A stretch of 64,000 bases of DNA from contig OY829654.1 of the NCBI GenBank assembly GCA_963691815.1, positions 28,469,188 to 28,533,187 of the forward strand, read 5' to 3'. The notes below the pieces were generated by a model. The model worked only from the letters and a program-made list of their open reading frames with translations. It had not been told where the DNA came from and ran no database searches. The position numbers and the translations under genes were made by a program. The stretch comes from Echiichthys vipera. Its lineage: Eukaryota > Chordata > Actinopteri > Perciformes > Trachinidae. Each line of letters starts with the position of its first letter. Within the stretch, counting starts at the first letter, position 1. Shown here in pieces: positions 23,419-36,354 of the stretch.

Positions 23419-23649
23419 TCCTTTAAGGATATCCACCCGAGACCCGTGTGTGTAGTCGTAGTAGCAGTAGTCTTCCTCGGTTTGTAACAGTAGTTTTATT
23501 CCTCTCCGGTCTCCCGTGTCGAGCTTTAAGTCCACGTTGCGGGAGCAAAAATGCGGTATAGGGATCCTCTCATCCGGATAGAAGGAAAAATGAGAATCCA
23601 GGTAGGGGGGAAATATAGCCACGAAACGTCGTCCCCGAGGTATGAATAT
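23419..23649 (-). other. In-frame open 5' extension of pim3 exon 1
   Basis: Upstream of the pim3 ATG the same frame has no stop for 77 codons, back to a TAG at 23650-23652. It contains no ATG, but GTG at 23620-23622 and CTG at 23599-23601 lie in frame. The encoded stretch is acidic and Tyr-rich (EEDYCYYDYTHGSR). It is either 5' UTR or a non-AUG-initiated N-terminal extension, as known for mammalian PIM1. Confidence 0.45.
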
Positions 23650-23769
23650 CTAAATCACGGTGAAACCACGACCGGTCCCCCGCAATGTTTTGTAAACAGT
23701 TGGGATATAAACAGAAAAAGACGGTGCTCGGCTGCGCGCTACTTCAGTCACACACCGGCTCTTGGAAAC

Positions 23770-23880
23770 AACGGCGAGGAGGGGGGAGGACGGTTATAAG
23801 GCGGTAGTAATAGGGCGCTACGTCACGCTCTGACGTGCCCCCCGTTCCCCCTCCCATTTCCGCCCTCTGAGCCAATAGGA
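23770..23880 (-). promoter_or_regulatory. Probable pim3 core promoter region
   Basis: On the minus strand, reading toward the gene, this holds an inverted CCAAT box (CCAAT on + at 23872-23876), a GC box (CCGCCC on + at 23860-23865), two CRE-like half sites (TGACG on the minus strand at 23821-23825 and TGACGT on + at 23831-23836) and a TTATAA at 23794-23799. Spacing would place the transcription start near 23765, about 350 nt before the ATG. The surroundings from 22.3 to 23.9 kb are rich in CpG. The motifs are seen; the promoter role is inferred. Confidence 0.5.
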
Positions 23881-23889
23881 GTGCGAATA

Positions 23890-26800
23890 CGCGGCTCCAA
23901 CGCGCGTCAGTGGAATCAAAAATAAAGCCAACCTACCGGCTGGGCCAGACGCAGACATGGCGGGAATAAAAACGCGCTAAAAGAAGAGGAAAAAAAGCAG
24001 GGGGAGGGGGTAAGGGAGACTAAAGTAGTTATTATGAATTCAAGTTTCAAGGGGAATGCAAATACAAAGCCGAGTGAACCCCCCGACCGTCTCCTCACTT
24101 CGCGGGAAAAGTGAGTCAGACTAGAAAATGCCAGACTAATGTTATGAACAGGCTGCACAACAACACATGCAAGCGTCAAGTTACTGCAACTGGATGCGTC
24201 ATTTTCGTGTTGTTTTTATTTCAAAGGGCGCTTTAGACACAGTTGCTATAATTAAAGTCTTTATGAATAGTTCGCGCGTCTCTTCTTCGCTTGTTGCGTC
24301 TGCACCGAAGCGGCCACATGGCTTTTAATAAAGACGCGCGGAGACAAACAGCCCGAGAGCAGTTCATCAGATGCCCCAGGGCTATTCTAACCCCCTGCCA
24401 TTTACCTGATTATTTTCACATTAAACACAGAGGCCCATTGGTCGAAGTGAAGTCCAGGACTATGGTCCTTTATTTGAGTTGCCTGACAATGCGTCTCCAG
24501 CGGCCGCGCATCAAAGCGCGCCGGGGAGAATAGGCGCATTCCTCTCATTCTTTCAAATTGGGTGGCCGGGTTTGCAGCCGTTCACAGGATGTGGGAAACT
24601 GGAGATAAAAAGACTTCCATTTACTCCCCCCCCTCCTCCCTATCCTCCTCCTCTCTCTCTCTCTCCTCCTCCTCCCCCCTCCACCCTCCTTTTCCCGCGC
24701 ATGTTATTGTCAGAATGGCAGCCCCCCACTCCCCTTCTCATTCCCCTGCCTGAATTAAGTTTGGGTTTCCTTTGAGATGTCATGGCAAGTTTGTAAACTA
24801 TCCCCATGCTGATATATCGTATTTCATCAATGTGTAATGGGACAATGTCTAAATTTAATGGGAGGTTAGAAGGAAAAGTTTGTTATTTAGTTCTTTTTCA
24901 TGGAATTCATGCAACTTCATTTAATAATAAAGTGTTATATTATCCAATGCATAAGCAATCCTTTATCAAAATGCACCTGTGTCATTGCATCCCTGTGCAC
25001 GAGGAGATCTGAAAAACAGAAAGAAAAGTTTATTATTATGTATTAGTTTATTTAAAAGGGGACAGTGTGATTTCATAAAACACACGATTACACATGGTTC
25101 AAAAAAGCCAGAATTAGCCAGAAGGCTAGTTTTCATCTGCAGTCCCCTGAACATGATGTGAAAAAGCAATAAAACAATATAAAAAAGTAGAAAAGAAAAG
25201 AAAAAGACAGAAGGAAAAAGAAAATAGCACACAATACATGTACAATATAATACAAAATACACATGTAAGCACTTACAAAAAATACAACATCACAACATAA
25301 CAGTTTATCATGACATCAAAACATCACAACAGGCTTCTCTCTCACTGTTGATAAGCCACATGTTACATATTTCTGTGAAGGCCTCGTGTGCTGTGAGTGG
25401 TTTAACCTCCTCAAACCACATGTTTGTCATAAAGTACTTAAAAAGTTGATGGTACCATTTGATAGAGTGTTTCCAGGTCACCCGGCTGACTGGAATGAAA
25501 ACGAGAGCATGGGAGTGTTTGTACTTGCTTTATGGATGCCCCCGGGCGAATTCCTTCAATACCTCTGACATGTTTGGAGACAATATGCAAATCGGGTGCT
25601 GCCACCCAACTCCTGAGTTTCCCTGTCAAGCAATCACAAGTGAAAGTGTTCAAATAATATGGTTTTAAAGTAGTTAAAACAATGGAATAGACTGTGAAAC
25701 CAAAGCACACCTTGCTTTGTCTCGTTTGTGTACGTGTGTGAGTAGAAGTTGAGCTTTTCTTGCTCTTCATGCAATGCATGAATTTCAAATGTGAATGATG
25801 TCGTTAGGCTGCAGCAGTAGTACTAATATTTCAAAGTTGAAGCACGAGTGGTTTTATTGTCCTGAATGGTCCAGAGAGGAGTGTGCATGTGAGTGTGAGT
25901 CCATGCTCGGTCGGGGGCACCGAAGAGGTGTGTGAAAACGGAGAGGACCAAAGCGACGAGTGTGACAGTGATCGCAGGATACCAAATGCCACCGGTGAGC
26001 GCATCTTTGTGGGGCTGCAGATATACCCTGCCTGCATGATCAGCAGGGCTCAAATGGCAGCCATCTAACCCCATCTGTCAGAAGGACACAATATTAGTTG
26101 CACCGCTCGCTTCGGGGCCAGCTGCTCCATCCAATCTCTAAAAGTCTCCCCTGAGGAGAGGGCAACAGGTTCTTACTGTAAAGCGGGGCGTGACAGTTCT
26201 TTATGTCCCTGATCACCAAATGGATTCATAGTGCAGCCCTGTATGTGACGAGCCACAGTCACTCAAGGTTTTGACACCTCTTTCTCGTACGTATCGGCCC
26301 CGAGCCGCACACACTGAAACTCGAAACTAGAGGACACAAGGGAAAATAGCACCGTGGCAAAAGGTTTGACTTACATAACATGAATGACTTCCTCATTCTA
26401 GAGAAATAGAAACCCTCTCCCCCCCACGGGAAACTTTCACAACGCCAATTATATTTCTACATGTAACATGTTATATATATATATATATATATATGAGCAG
26501 TATGTGCAGAATCCACTGGTATTTATGACGTTTCTGTTTTAAAAGAAAAACACTTTTGGTGCAATAAATGCATAAATCAGTGCATGCAGAGAGTTTCAAG
26601 TAGTTAACGTGTCTGCAGTTCATATTTTTGTGTTTTTTACACTTGGTGATACAAACAATAACAAATAAATAGGAGTATCGATTCGTTCTTTGGCCAAAAG
26701 CATAATAGAATAAGCAAATAAAAACATATTTAACATAATCCTCCATATATGCACATGCCTTTGCAAACCCACATCTGCAAAGACAATAATTCTTGCAACA

Positions 26801-27535
26801 CACACATCTACATCAATCTATGAGAGGTGTTGTGTTGTACTGCAGTTTCTGAACTTAGTGTTCTTTACATTTGATTGTTAAATACTGACAATGTGAGACC
26901 ACTCCGTGTTAATTCATCTTTGTATCTGTAGCACTAAAAGCTCAAATAAAATATATGTTTGTGCTCATTTCGTAAACACAAATTTAATGGTTGAATAAAT
27001 AGGGACTTTAAAACACATGCCTCACGTCCCACTTGATCTTGATCCTGTAAGTTAGTTTCCTTTTTGTGCAACGTCGTGTTGTCATTGATGTCGCAAAGTG
27101 AAGCTTCCTACAAACTCTGTTATCTCCCTGACCCATCGCTACACCCTTGACCCGCACGCCACCTCCACCCTTCATGACAAAGTTATACCACTTCCCGTGT
27201 AGCATATTAACCACCTTAAGCACACACTTGATTCTTAGATGATTCACTTTTACCCACGTGGCCTTGTAGTCTCTACTCAAGACTTATACTGTCTTTTTGT
27301 TCCTCTGCCTCTCCCTCCTTCACTCTCTTCTGTCCTCGTGGATGTCGTAAAAGGCCCCTTGTCTGCATTTCAAACACTTGTTCATCCATCAATCATGATG
27401 TCCAGCCAATCAACCTCCCCAGCTGTCCTCACATCCCACCTGCTGCCACTCTGTAAGTGGCAGGAAAATAATCATGGAGGTGGACCAGACAGGTGTGGTC
27501 TTTAACGTCTCCCGATTCCCTCAACAGGAAAACCA
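23890..27535. other. Intergenic region upstream of pim3
   Basis: A GC/CT-rich zone up to about 24720 (CpG shore and a CTCCTC-rich tract near 24627-24690) gives way to AT-rich sequence without recognised genes or repeats. An (AT)n run lies at about 26470-26493. Possible regulatory DNA of pim3, unproven. Confidence 0.4.
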
Positions 27536-27539
27536 ACGA

Positions 27540-28270
27540 GTAATGGACAGAGCGTGGCCTCCGCGGAAATGTGCGTGTCATCTGCGAACAGATAATTGCA
27601 TAGCACCCTGAGATATCTTCCTTTACATGTACTTTATGCTTTAACTACCCGTATGGAAACGAGACTCGTAAATGCCAGCTGTAATTAGTTTAGGTAAAAG
27701 CCTGCAGGCCTTTCTTTAAAGATGCATAGTGATGACTGTGTTTAGGGTTAATGCACTTTCTCTGTAATTTCCCCCCCATGATGGTTTTGATACTGTACGG
27801 ACAGCCTTCACGGCGATAAATTAAGTGCATACAATGAATACAACTCAGCGCTGCAGATGTGTAACTATTCCCAACTAAAGGATAATTGCTGTGATTTTAT
27901 ATTTAAACGGCTTGAAGCCTACGACGAGCCGGAGCAGCCTTTCAACGTTTGTGATGGTAATGCAGATGAATGGAGTTCTCTTAATAAATGGGTTGGAGTG
28001 ACACATAAAAATTATATGCATCATTACATTGCAATAATTTCGCTTTATAAATGCTTCAGGATAATTATGCGTGTGTAACAACATATGCATGGCTTTTTAA
28101 TAGAGATATGATCTATTAAGAAAGCTACGGCTACATTTTTCAAAATGAAGCTTTTATGTCTGTGAAAAGGCAATTTCACGTCATAAATGTAACCATTAAG
28201 CCATTATCTTCTGAAGCGCTAATGTTAAATCACTTAAAGCACGCTAGAAGTCATTCGTATGCTCTCCGCT
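27540..28270. other. Candidate conserved non-coding element block
   Basis: Unique, repeat-free, AT-rich sequence with dense homeodomain-type and octamer-like words (GCTGTAATTAG, GATAATTGCTG, TTATATGCATCATTACATTG, AACATATGCATGG). No coding potential. This texture is typical of vertebrate developmental enhancers, but conservation cannot be tested here. Confidence 0.3.
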
Positions 28271-28274
28271 GACA

Positions 28275-30140
28275 GCCTGTCACCCTGGATATGTGGTGAG
28301 CTATGGGGTCTACAGATGTGGAATGAAGCCAGGTGTGTCGTGGTGTTGTGTGAGCCGTGACAGTGATTGACAAAGATAACCCCGTAATTACAGGAGGGTC
28401 GTAATACTGCCCTGCAGCTCAGCAGGAGGAGCAGCCTTGCTCATTGCCAGACAATGAGGCCTTCAGGGTCATCATTTCTTATTTAGTCTTGATGGTCAGG
28501 TTTGATGATTGCAGGATTATAATCAAACAAGCAGTTTATGGATTTGTGCTGTTACCTCATCGGCCCTCTCAACACTGATCTCCCTTAAAATGTCTGTGGA
28601 GAAAGTTATGGCTGGCAGCTGCCCACTCTGAGAACACAGAACCTGGAAGTCGCCAACCCGACCACCCTACGGGGATCCAACCTTAAACACACACATACAC
28701 AAATAAACACAAACTCTGAAACATTAGCCGACAGGCCTCCAAATTAGCTGCAAAGGCTTTTAAAGTCTCCCCAAATAAGGAAAGCATCAGCACGTGTGAA
28801 AGTTTGTGTGGGGTGCATATTGGGGAGGGTGAATTATTTTTAGAGGTGTCTTAAATGAAGAAGGAATGGTTGTGTGGTGGGCAACCTCTGGTGTGGCCTG
28901 CCCTCTCCTCAGGTAGCCTCTTACCCCCTCCTCGCCTCAGCTCCTGAGAGGTCTTGACTGGCGGGGCCATGGGAAAAGGCTCCAGTGGACATCAAAGGCC
29001 GGCTTTTGTGGGAAAACACCACAGAGGGCCTGTAGAATACCCTAAAGGTCGCCTCGGGTCAACATTCATGTCAGCACAGGCCTGGTTCAGGGTCAGAGGT
29101 TGTCGGCATACCTACCCAGCGCCACACAGACTGTTCTTCCAGGAAATGATTCCCACTTGTCTCAATTAGGAGGTAGCTAGTGAAGGGCCTGTGTAAGGTT
29201 TGTTTATAGCTATAGTTGCGCTTATTAAGGAGGAGGGTATAATCTGATAGTAAAGAGGGCAGGATGCCTTTAAGGTTGCCGGTGGTTACAATAATAGGAT
29301 TGTGGTCAGCTTCGGACCAGTCCATATGGGGGTTCAGATCGCAGGAAATAACACTTCCTAGTTTATCCCTCTGATGCCAGTTGATAATGACACTGTTGAC
29401 AGGAGTGATTACATGATATCCTATGAAAAAAATAAAAATAACACAAGTTTGTTAGCTCTGTGACAATGTATAATAAATAATAACACTGACCATAAGCAAT
29501 AGTGAGCTGACTTTTTGCCTTCGTCATGTAGCTTTAGCCTCAGTCTTTTAGATGGTATCATGTACTATGTAACCATCTTATACATATTTAAGACCATTTT
29601 ACTAGAATATTGTTGGAAACTGAACAAGATGGAACATTTAACCAGTCTGCCGGAGACAGTGTTTTCAACCCTATTGTAGTACAGGGATGCATGTGTCTTT
29701 GTCTCACCAAAACCTTGCCCAAGGATCGGGATTCAAACTCCAGTCTTGAAATGAAAGGCTTTGGGCAGCCCCGAGATTGGATTGGGACGCTACTTGGCTC
29801 GTAAGACTGGTGAAGTACAGGGAGGGTGTTATTGTAGTTCTTACGGAAGAATGGTAGGAGGCTGGCATCTGTCGGTCTTTTCCGGTGTCATATGCATTTG
29901 AGTAACGCTCGCTTGCTGCGTCCTGGGTTGTGAACCTGCTTCCATCGTTGTGAACTGTTCACATTTGGATACAGATTTTAAAAACATCCCCTCTTGTTCA
30001 GGTTGCTGTATCTCTTGTGATGTGTCAAGTGTACTGGTGTCAGACTGAGTTATTACCTTTCTCTGCGCCCTTTTTATCAGTGAATGTTGTTTTAGATCCA
30101 TTGTTCACAACAATGAACAACGTGTTCACCAGGCATCATT
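28275..30140. other. Intergenic stretch, mostly unique sequence
   Basis: No gene or repeat was recognised. The part at about 28390-28570 (GATTGCAGGATTATAATCAA) has the same unique AT-rich look as the block before it. Confidence 0.35.
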
Positions 30141-30144
30141 AGAG

Positions 30145-30335
30145 CGATGCAGCCTTTGCAGAGCATTTCCCCTGATGCACCTGGCCTTATTATTGTGCAT
30201 TTTAATTGCCGCTCTATTGATAATTGCCTCAGTAATTTTCTTCAGCAAGTAACCTGGCTCACTAGACATGCTAAGGTGCTGGACCTTCCTGGGGAGACTA
30301 CAAATCTGATTACAAAGCTCCTCCTCTGATCATAA
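30145..30335. other. Second candidate conserved non-coding block
   Basis: Repeat-free sequence with clustered ATT/AAT words (GTGCATTTTAATTGCC, TATTGATAATTGCCTCAGTAA). It has no coding signal. The suggestion rests on composition only. Confidence 0.25.
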
Positions 30336-30339
30336 TAAA

Positions 30340-32655
30340 GCTCATTTAGTTCCAGTCGAGTCTGAAGAGAGAAAGGACCGAGCTCAAGGAAGTTGTGGTC
30401 GCAGTTTTAGCTGGGCTATTGTACTGAATGTACAAATGGATACATTTTTAAAGAATCCGGTGATTTAGATTATTGGATCGTGGTTGATCCAATAAGAAGG
30501 TGCCAAAAATTGCAGTTTGTCAAGTGGTCAATAGGAGCAGGTTTTGTAATAGAGGAATTTCTCATTGACCCCCATGTTAAATAGGCCATTTTCATAGCAT
30601 AATTACACCTATTTAAGGCCTGGTACAAAACAACATTCTAGCCTCCATGACAATACTGAGGGTGGTGGATTTTTTGTACCAGGCTAGTTTTTATTTTATT
30701 GGAAGTTAAAGTTTATGAATATTAGGGTAACGTGTGCTGTACCTAGCCTAGCTACCTGGTGGTGGTGCCAACGTGGCTAATCCAGTATACGTCAGCCAGA
30801 TGGGCCTATCTCCCTCTCCCCAAAGTCACATCAATGCTCTTTTTTTGGTAAGTGGAAATGAGGCGGACAAGATGGCGACTCCCATAGGCGAATACGATTG
30901 GATCGAGTTGAGAGAACGGACTTCGAGCGAGAGGCTACGTCCATTTTTTATACAGTCTGTGATTTAGACACACTCACTTACAAAATATCATGCTAAAATG
31001 GCCTACTTTCTGTTGACGTGTCCACATAGTGTTTTTTCTGGCAGAAAGGTGCTCAAAACGTTGTCTGTGGGGTTTTGTGTCTGTGACAATGACATCGATA
31101 TTACCTGGGTGGCTATAGCTAACAACAAGATAACGACAACAATGCGTGCTGTGATAAAAGCACCCAATTTTAATCATGAGTTCTCTAGACAGCGGTGGAA
31201 GGCTGTAGGATTTTAATATTGTTAGTTGGCTTTATTGATTTTTAGACAAACAGAGAGCAGAGAGTTCCAGTAAATGGTTCTCTGTCCAGTTCACTCTCAA
31301 CCTCCACAAGGTTCCTTCAGGGCTGTTTAGGGCAAAGGGTCAATTGGTGATCCGTCATTCCTGCAAACCCAACCCAGCCCCGGATGATGCACCACCTTGG
31401 CTTTGCACCAAAACACCACAGCCCCTCCAGCGGTGTCGCAATGGCTTTAAGGGACTCTAAGGGAAGTGTGGATTAGGGGGTGAGGGGAGCTGCATGCCTT
31501 TGGATCGTGAATAAGAGATAGCGAGGAATGTGCTGAAACAGGAACAAGGCTGCTGGTGTCACCTTCCCACGGAGGTTAAGAGGAAGGGTGAGGGGTGGGG
31601 TTGTTTAGTGGGGGGTGTACACATTTATCCACGTGGGAAACAGACAGTAGTGACATATTAAACTGTCGTCTCACAAACAGCCCAGTGACACTGTTGCCAG
31701 TCACTGTTTAAGAATGTTGGCAGTGGGATTATTGCAAACTTCCCACAGGGACGGGATAGGGGTTTCTGCCGTTGCCCTTTCTTTATATTTGGCAATCAGC
31801 TGGTGTGTTTTCGTTTAGAGCGGGGCGGAGACAGAAAGAATGGACCATTTATTCACGTGAGAAACAACTTCAGAGACAGGTTACACCGACGCCACCTATT
31901 AATAGCCCTGTTCCAAGCGAATACGTGTCCTCGGCTAAGTTGTGGAACACTTCGAAAATCCCCATGACTAGCAAAAGCACTAGTTTTGCCTTTTTTTTCC
32001 ATTTAAAGTTTTTTTCAGCTGCTCTATTTGGTTTCTGCCTCTCTATTCAGCCCCCACTCAACTGCCTCCCTCTCTCCCTCACCCCCGCCTCACTCCCAAC
32101 CCCACCCCCTGACACTGTTTACAGTTGATTTGCATTGTGGCCCAGAGAGTCGGGTAGGCAGTTATTGTTGTTGTCGTGATGGCAGAGGGGTTTTCCCACC
32201 AGCTTCTCCTTCTCCTACAGCTGAATCAAAACACTCTGTGTTTTACCGGTGATGTCATGGCCCAGAAACTACTCAAAGCTGCTTCCCTGGGAAACCCCAT
32301 ATCAGGAAGTCCAGACGATTTTTTTCCCCCTCCTTGATTGTTATAGCAGAGCAGCTTGGAAGAGACTGTGCGGTTTCTGATTAGGTTCCCATACCCTGCC
32401 GGTGTATACAGCCAGCACAAACCCGCTGAACTCAGACAGCACTGTTCGGCTACTTATCTGCCCCGCTTTTTTCATTGCTTTGTTTTAAACAGATGATTTT
32501 TGCTATAACAATCACACTGAAGAATATAATTTGGATACAGCCCCTGCACTGAAAAAGGCTCCTCCTGCCAATATCTATGATTCATTGTTTGTTTTGCTTT
32601 TGCATTTGCGCAAGCAGAAAGGACATGGAGTTGTAGATACAGCTTAAACATTTTG
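30340..32655. other. Intergenic stretch, nothing firm
   Basis: Near 30868-30955 AAGATGGCGACTCCCATAGG to TTTTTATACAGTCTGTG recalls a common fish repeat end (compare TGTATAAAACATGGC and GCCATCTTG at 8089-8150). Otherwise no feature was recognised. Confidence 0.35.
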
Positions 32656-32657
32656 CA

Positions 32658-33060
32658 AGTCAAGTCAAGAGATCTTTATTGTCCCCGGAGGGCAATTTGC
32701 AGCACAGTCAGCAGCAAAAACAACAGCAAAATGCAAAAATAATGACACACACGATGACGAAGAACTAATAATTCAAAGAGATGGAATACACAACGACATG
32801 AGTGACACGGGACAACAATGAACAATCATCAAGCATCAATCAACAAAGTGCAACAGTGCCACACTGGATGAAAACACAGAGTTAAAGTGACCACTGTGCT
32901 ATCAATTGTTAAGAAGGCCAACAGCCACTGGTACCCAGGATTTTCTAAATCTGTCAGTCCTGCATCTGGGCACATAAAATCTTGACGGGAGCAGTTTAAA
33001 TCCAGGTGCTAAGGGATGGCTCTGGTCAGACAGGACAAGTCTCGCTTTGTTCATGGCCAG
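32658..33060. repeat. Probable non-LTR retroposon end
   Basis: It begins CAAGTCAAGTCAAGAGATCT and TTTATTGTCCCCGGAGGGCA, a start common at the ends of teleost non-LTR elements. It continues into AC-rich text and a decayed region. No second copy exists in this window, so this rests on motif memory. Confidence 0.4.
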
Positions 33061-33562
33061 AATACAATATTTAAACATTACGACACTGAGCGTCTCTCTG
33101 CATCCACGTCCTATTATTGCACGTTGCTATCACAGCACAACTCTTCCCCGGAGTCCTCGTGTTTTTATCGCAGGTTCCCATGGATTGCGGTTGTGCCTGT
33201 TTGACGCCTCCTGCTACAATTATTATTGTTAGTCATACTTCTATTACAGCTATTTTTGTAATTATTCATGTAATTATATTAAATTCACTGCTGTTACTAT
33301 TAGTCATACTTCCATTATTATTGTGAATATTAATAATGTTAGGTGGTTGCTGTGCATCTCTGGGTCTCTTTCAGATTAAAATGCCTGAAAACGCATAGCA
33401 CGCGACCATTCTTGTAAACTGAGCATGGGCGTGCATTAGTTGAAAATACAGATAAGACTTAGTAGGAGAAAAAGCAATGGACTGATGATGAGGTGGAACT
33501 GATATTGAAAGAAACACAGGAGTATAAGGTGGTATCAGTGGTGGCAACATAGATTTAGAAGA

Positions 33563-33830
33563 AGAAGAAGAATTACTTTATTTATCCTGCAACGGGGAAA
33601 TTGAATTTTTTCACTCTTATTATTAATCATGTTACACACACAGACCCGAAATACACACATGCACAGACAGAACCTATATACATGCAATTAAGGAGAGATG
33701 TTAGAGCGAGGGGGCTGCCAGTGACCAGCACCCCGAGCAGTTGGGGGTTCGGTGCCTTGCTCAACAGCACCTCGGCAGTGCCCAGGAGATGAACTGGCAC
33801 CTCTCCAGCCACCACTCCACGCTCCATACA
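33563..33830 (+). repeat. Dispersed repeat, inverted partner of 40559-40757
   Basis: The segment contains TTTATTTATCCTGCAACGGG near its start. GTTGGGGGTTCGGTGCCTTG and CTCAACAGCACCTCGGCAGT follow. Positions 33645-33830 match the reverse complement of 40559-40757 closely. The motif set is that of an abundant teleost SINE/LINE-tail repeat. It carries no open frame of note. Confidence 0.7.
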
Positions 33831-33839
33831 TGCTCCACA

Positions 33840-36005
33840 CAGGGACTTGAACCAGGTTGGAAAACAAGTTGTTACCGGTTATCGTTGTCCGGTTTAGGGG
33901 CTCAGAAACGCTGGGGTAGTGTGGACACTAGGCTTATAGGTAGCAAAAGATGTTTTTAAACAAAAGTTATTATTCGACACTATAAATGAACTTGAATTGA
34001 ACATGCCAAGAGGAAAACAATAAAACTCAGATTTCACAGGCTCAAGTCAGCTTGACACAATTATTTCCAACAAATTTGTACAGTCGACCAGAATGCCTGT
34101 TATAGGCGGGGTTTCCCATCAAGATCTTTGCAGTTTGTCGCATTACTGTTATTGGACATATTCGTCATGGGTGTTTGCCATGTCACTGGCTGACTGTCAA
34201 CTACTGGTACGCCACTGACTGGAGCATTTCATTGCCCTGTAGACCCTACCAACATTGATACAAGACATTTCGGTAGTCCACAAACCAATGGCTAACATCG
34301 TGGTAGTCCATCTCTTGCAGTATATGGTACAGCAACAGCAACCAGTCATAAGCGCCACTGAGCTCAAATGTCATCAGACCCAACTTCATGACAACTGACC
34401 AAAACACAGAATAGCGATGAGGGTACTGGAGAAACTATGCTATTAGACCTTGAGTTGGAATTAATGATTTAGCAGTTTACGAGACTGTGTTTGACCTGCA
34501 CAGTAAAGTGCTATAGTTCTATGAGTGAAACCTTATTACACTAACAAAAACAAATACCATTTAACCTCAAGGAGTTCCAACCTTATCAGTGGTATTCATG
34601 ATGACTATTCATGTTGGGAATGTTGAATATTCAGTGTCCCTCTTCACTTCAGCAGCTACCCAGCTTTGTGAACTGTATTTGACAATGTAGATTTACCTAT
34701 TGTATGAAGTCCATTCACAGGGATGAGGTGAAGTTTGTTTACCTACAGTTTCCCCTTCGGGTCCCTGATGAGTGCATTAACCTGGGAATGACTGGGAACA
34801 CAAAACATGATTCAGCTGGCCTCACCCACCATGGCCTCCTTTCTCTGCTGGCCCTCTGCACGTGAGGGAAGCACATGCTGCTGAGAGGCCCCATCAGCAT
34901 GGCTGTTGCACCCTGGTGTGTGTTTGTGTGTGTGTGTGGCCTTGCAGAATGGAGGGAGCTAGAGGATTCGTCTGGCCGTGCTGTCCCTGGAGGGAAGGGC
35001 GTGACTGCAAAGCAAGAATTCCTTTGCTCCTCACCTCCTTGTCCCATTCCTTCTGTTTCTTCTTTCCCTCCATCTGTCTACTGATTACACCCTGTCTCCA
35101 TGCCATGACAAGATAACATACCCCCCATTCTTCCGTGATAAAAATGAATGAAAATTCCACCCACTTCATGGAAGTCTTGTAAATAAACACGTTAATTAGC
35201 GCCAGGCTCCAAGGACATGTTGTCCTGTCTTCTTTTTTTTCTATAGCAAATGTTCAAAGATCACAACATCCGGTATACAAACTGTTGAGGAAGTGAAGAT
35301 TTTGCTTCTGATGCTCTCAATCCTTTCTTTCTTTCTTTCTTTCTTTCCGTCTTTGGTGCATGGCCTTCGCTCTCGACTCTCAGTCACTGACCAACCTCGT
35401 TATGACCGTTATGACCTCATAGTGACCTTGAGGGTCACTGCGGAAGTTAATGATAGAGGAAGCACATGGTGACGAACACTCAATGAGTATACAGCAGCTG
35501 GTTGGTTGGATAAATGCTAGAAGTGGCTGCATTTTTTATTTTGCTTAGACTTGCATGAGATGGGGGATACGGCAACAAAGTGTTTTTAGTGCATCCCAAA
35601 TGAGCATTCTTGCATGATTGGCTCGCTATCTAGTAATGCATCTTGTTGATTACAGATGAAATAATTATTCAGACCTTTTAAAAGGTTTCTGCATACCACG
35701 GGTACGTTGAATATCAGTGTTTCCGACTCGCTGCAACCCGTTCTCATTCCCTACTCATCACATACCACCTTTTGTTGCTACATTAAGTTTTAAAGACATG
35801 ATTAATGCTGTGAATTCCAAACAAAAACTTAGGGTTAGGCATCAGCAATACATGGTTGGTTTAGGAAAAGATTGTGGTTTGGGTTAAATAGTTTAACTTT
35901 GACATGGGACAGACATTAACGGGTCATGCACAGCGGGTGAAAGTAGGTGTCTTACTCTGATTGTGTAATATTAAAATCTATGATTTTAGTCAGTTGAAAG
36001 CCTGA
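33840..36005. other. Intergenic with a (TTTC)n run
   Basis: A (TTTC)6 run lies at about 35323-35347. Decayed repeat-like text (TTAGGGTTAGGCATCAG, TTGGTTTAGGAAAAG) is at 35826-35935 and is echoed in reverse at 53985-54060. No gene was recognised. Confidence 0.4.
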
Positions 36006-36349
36006 TGGGCGACACGGTGGTGTGGTGGTCGGCTGTTGCCTCACAACAAGTTCCTGGTTTGGATCCCGACTGGGGCCCTTCTGTGTGGAGTTTGCATGTT
36101 CTCCCCGTGTCTGCGTGGGTTTTCTCCGGGTTCTCCGGTTTCCTCCCACAGTCCAAAGACGTGTATGTGTTAGGTTAATTGATGACTCTAAAATTGCCCG
36201 TAGGTGTGAATGGTTGTCTGTCTCTGTTCGTCTCTATGTGTCCTGTGATAGACTGGCGTCCTGTCCAGGGTGTTCCCCGCCTCACGCCCAATGTCAACTG
36301 GGATTGGCTCCAGCCCCCTTCATGGAATATGAATGAATGAATGAATGAA
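36006..36349 (+). mobile_element. V-SINE-like retroposon, copy C
   Basis: It starts GGGCGACACGGTGGTGTGG, has a damaged tRNA-like head, the intact GTTTGCATGTTCTCCCCGTG body, and an (AATG)n tail. A short deletion removes part of the end before the tail relative to copy B. Confidence 0.75.
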
Positions 36350-36354
36350 AGCCT

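Noticed and set aside
23620..23622. Apparent upstream start codon of a longer PIM protein
   Set aside because: The codon is GTG, not ATG. I keep the conserved ATG at 23416-23418 as the start and list the extension as a question.
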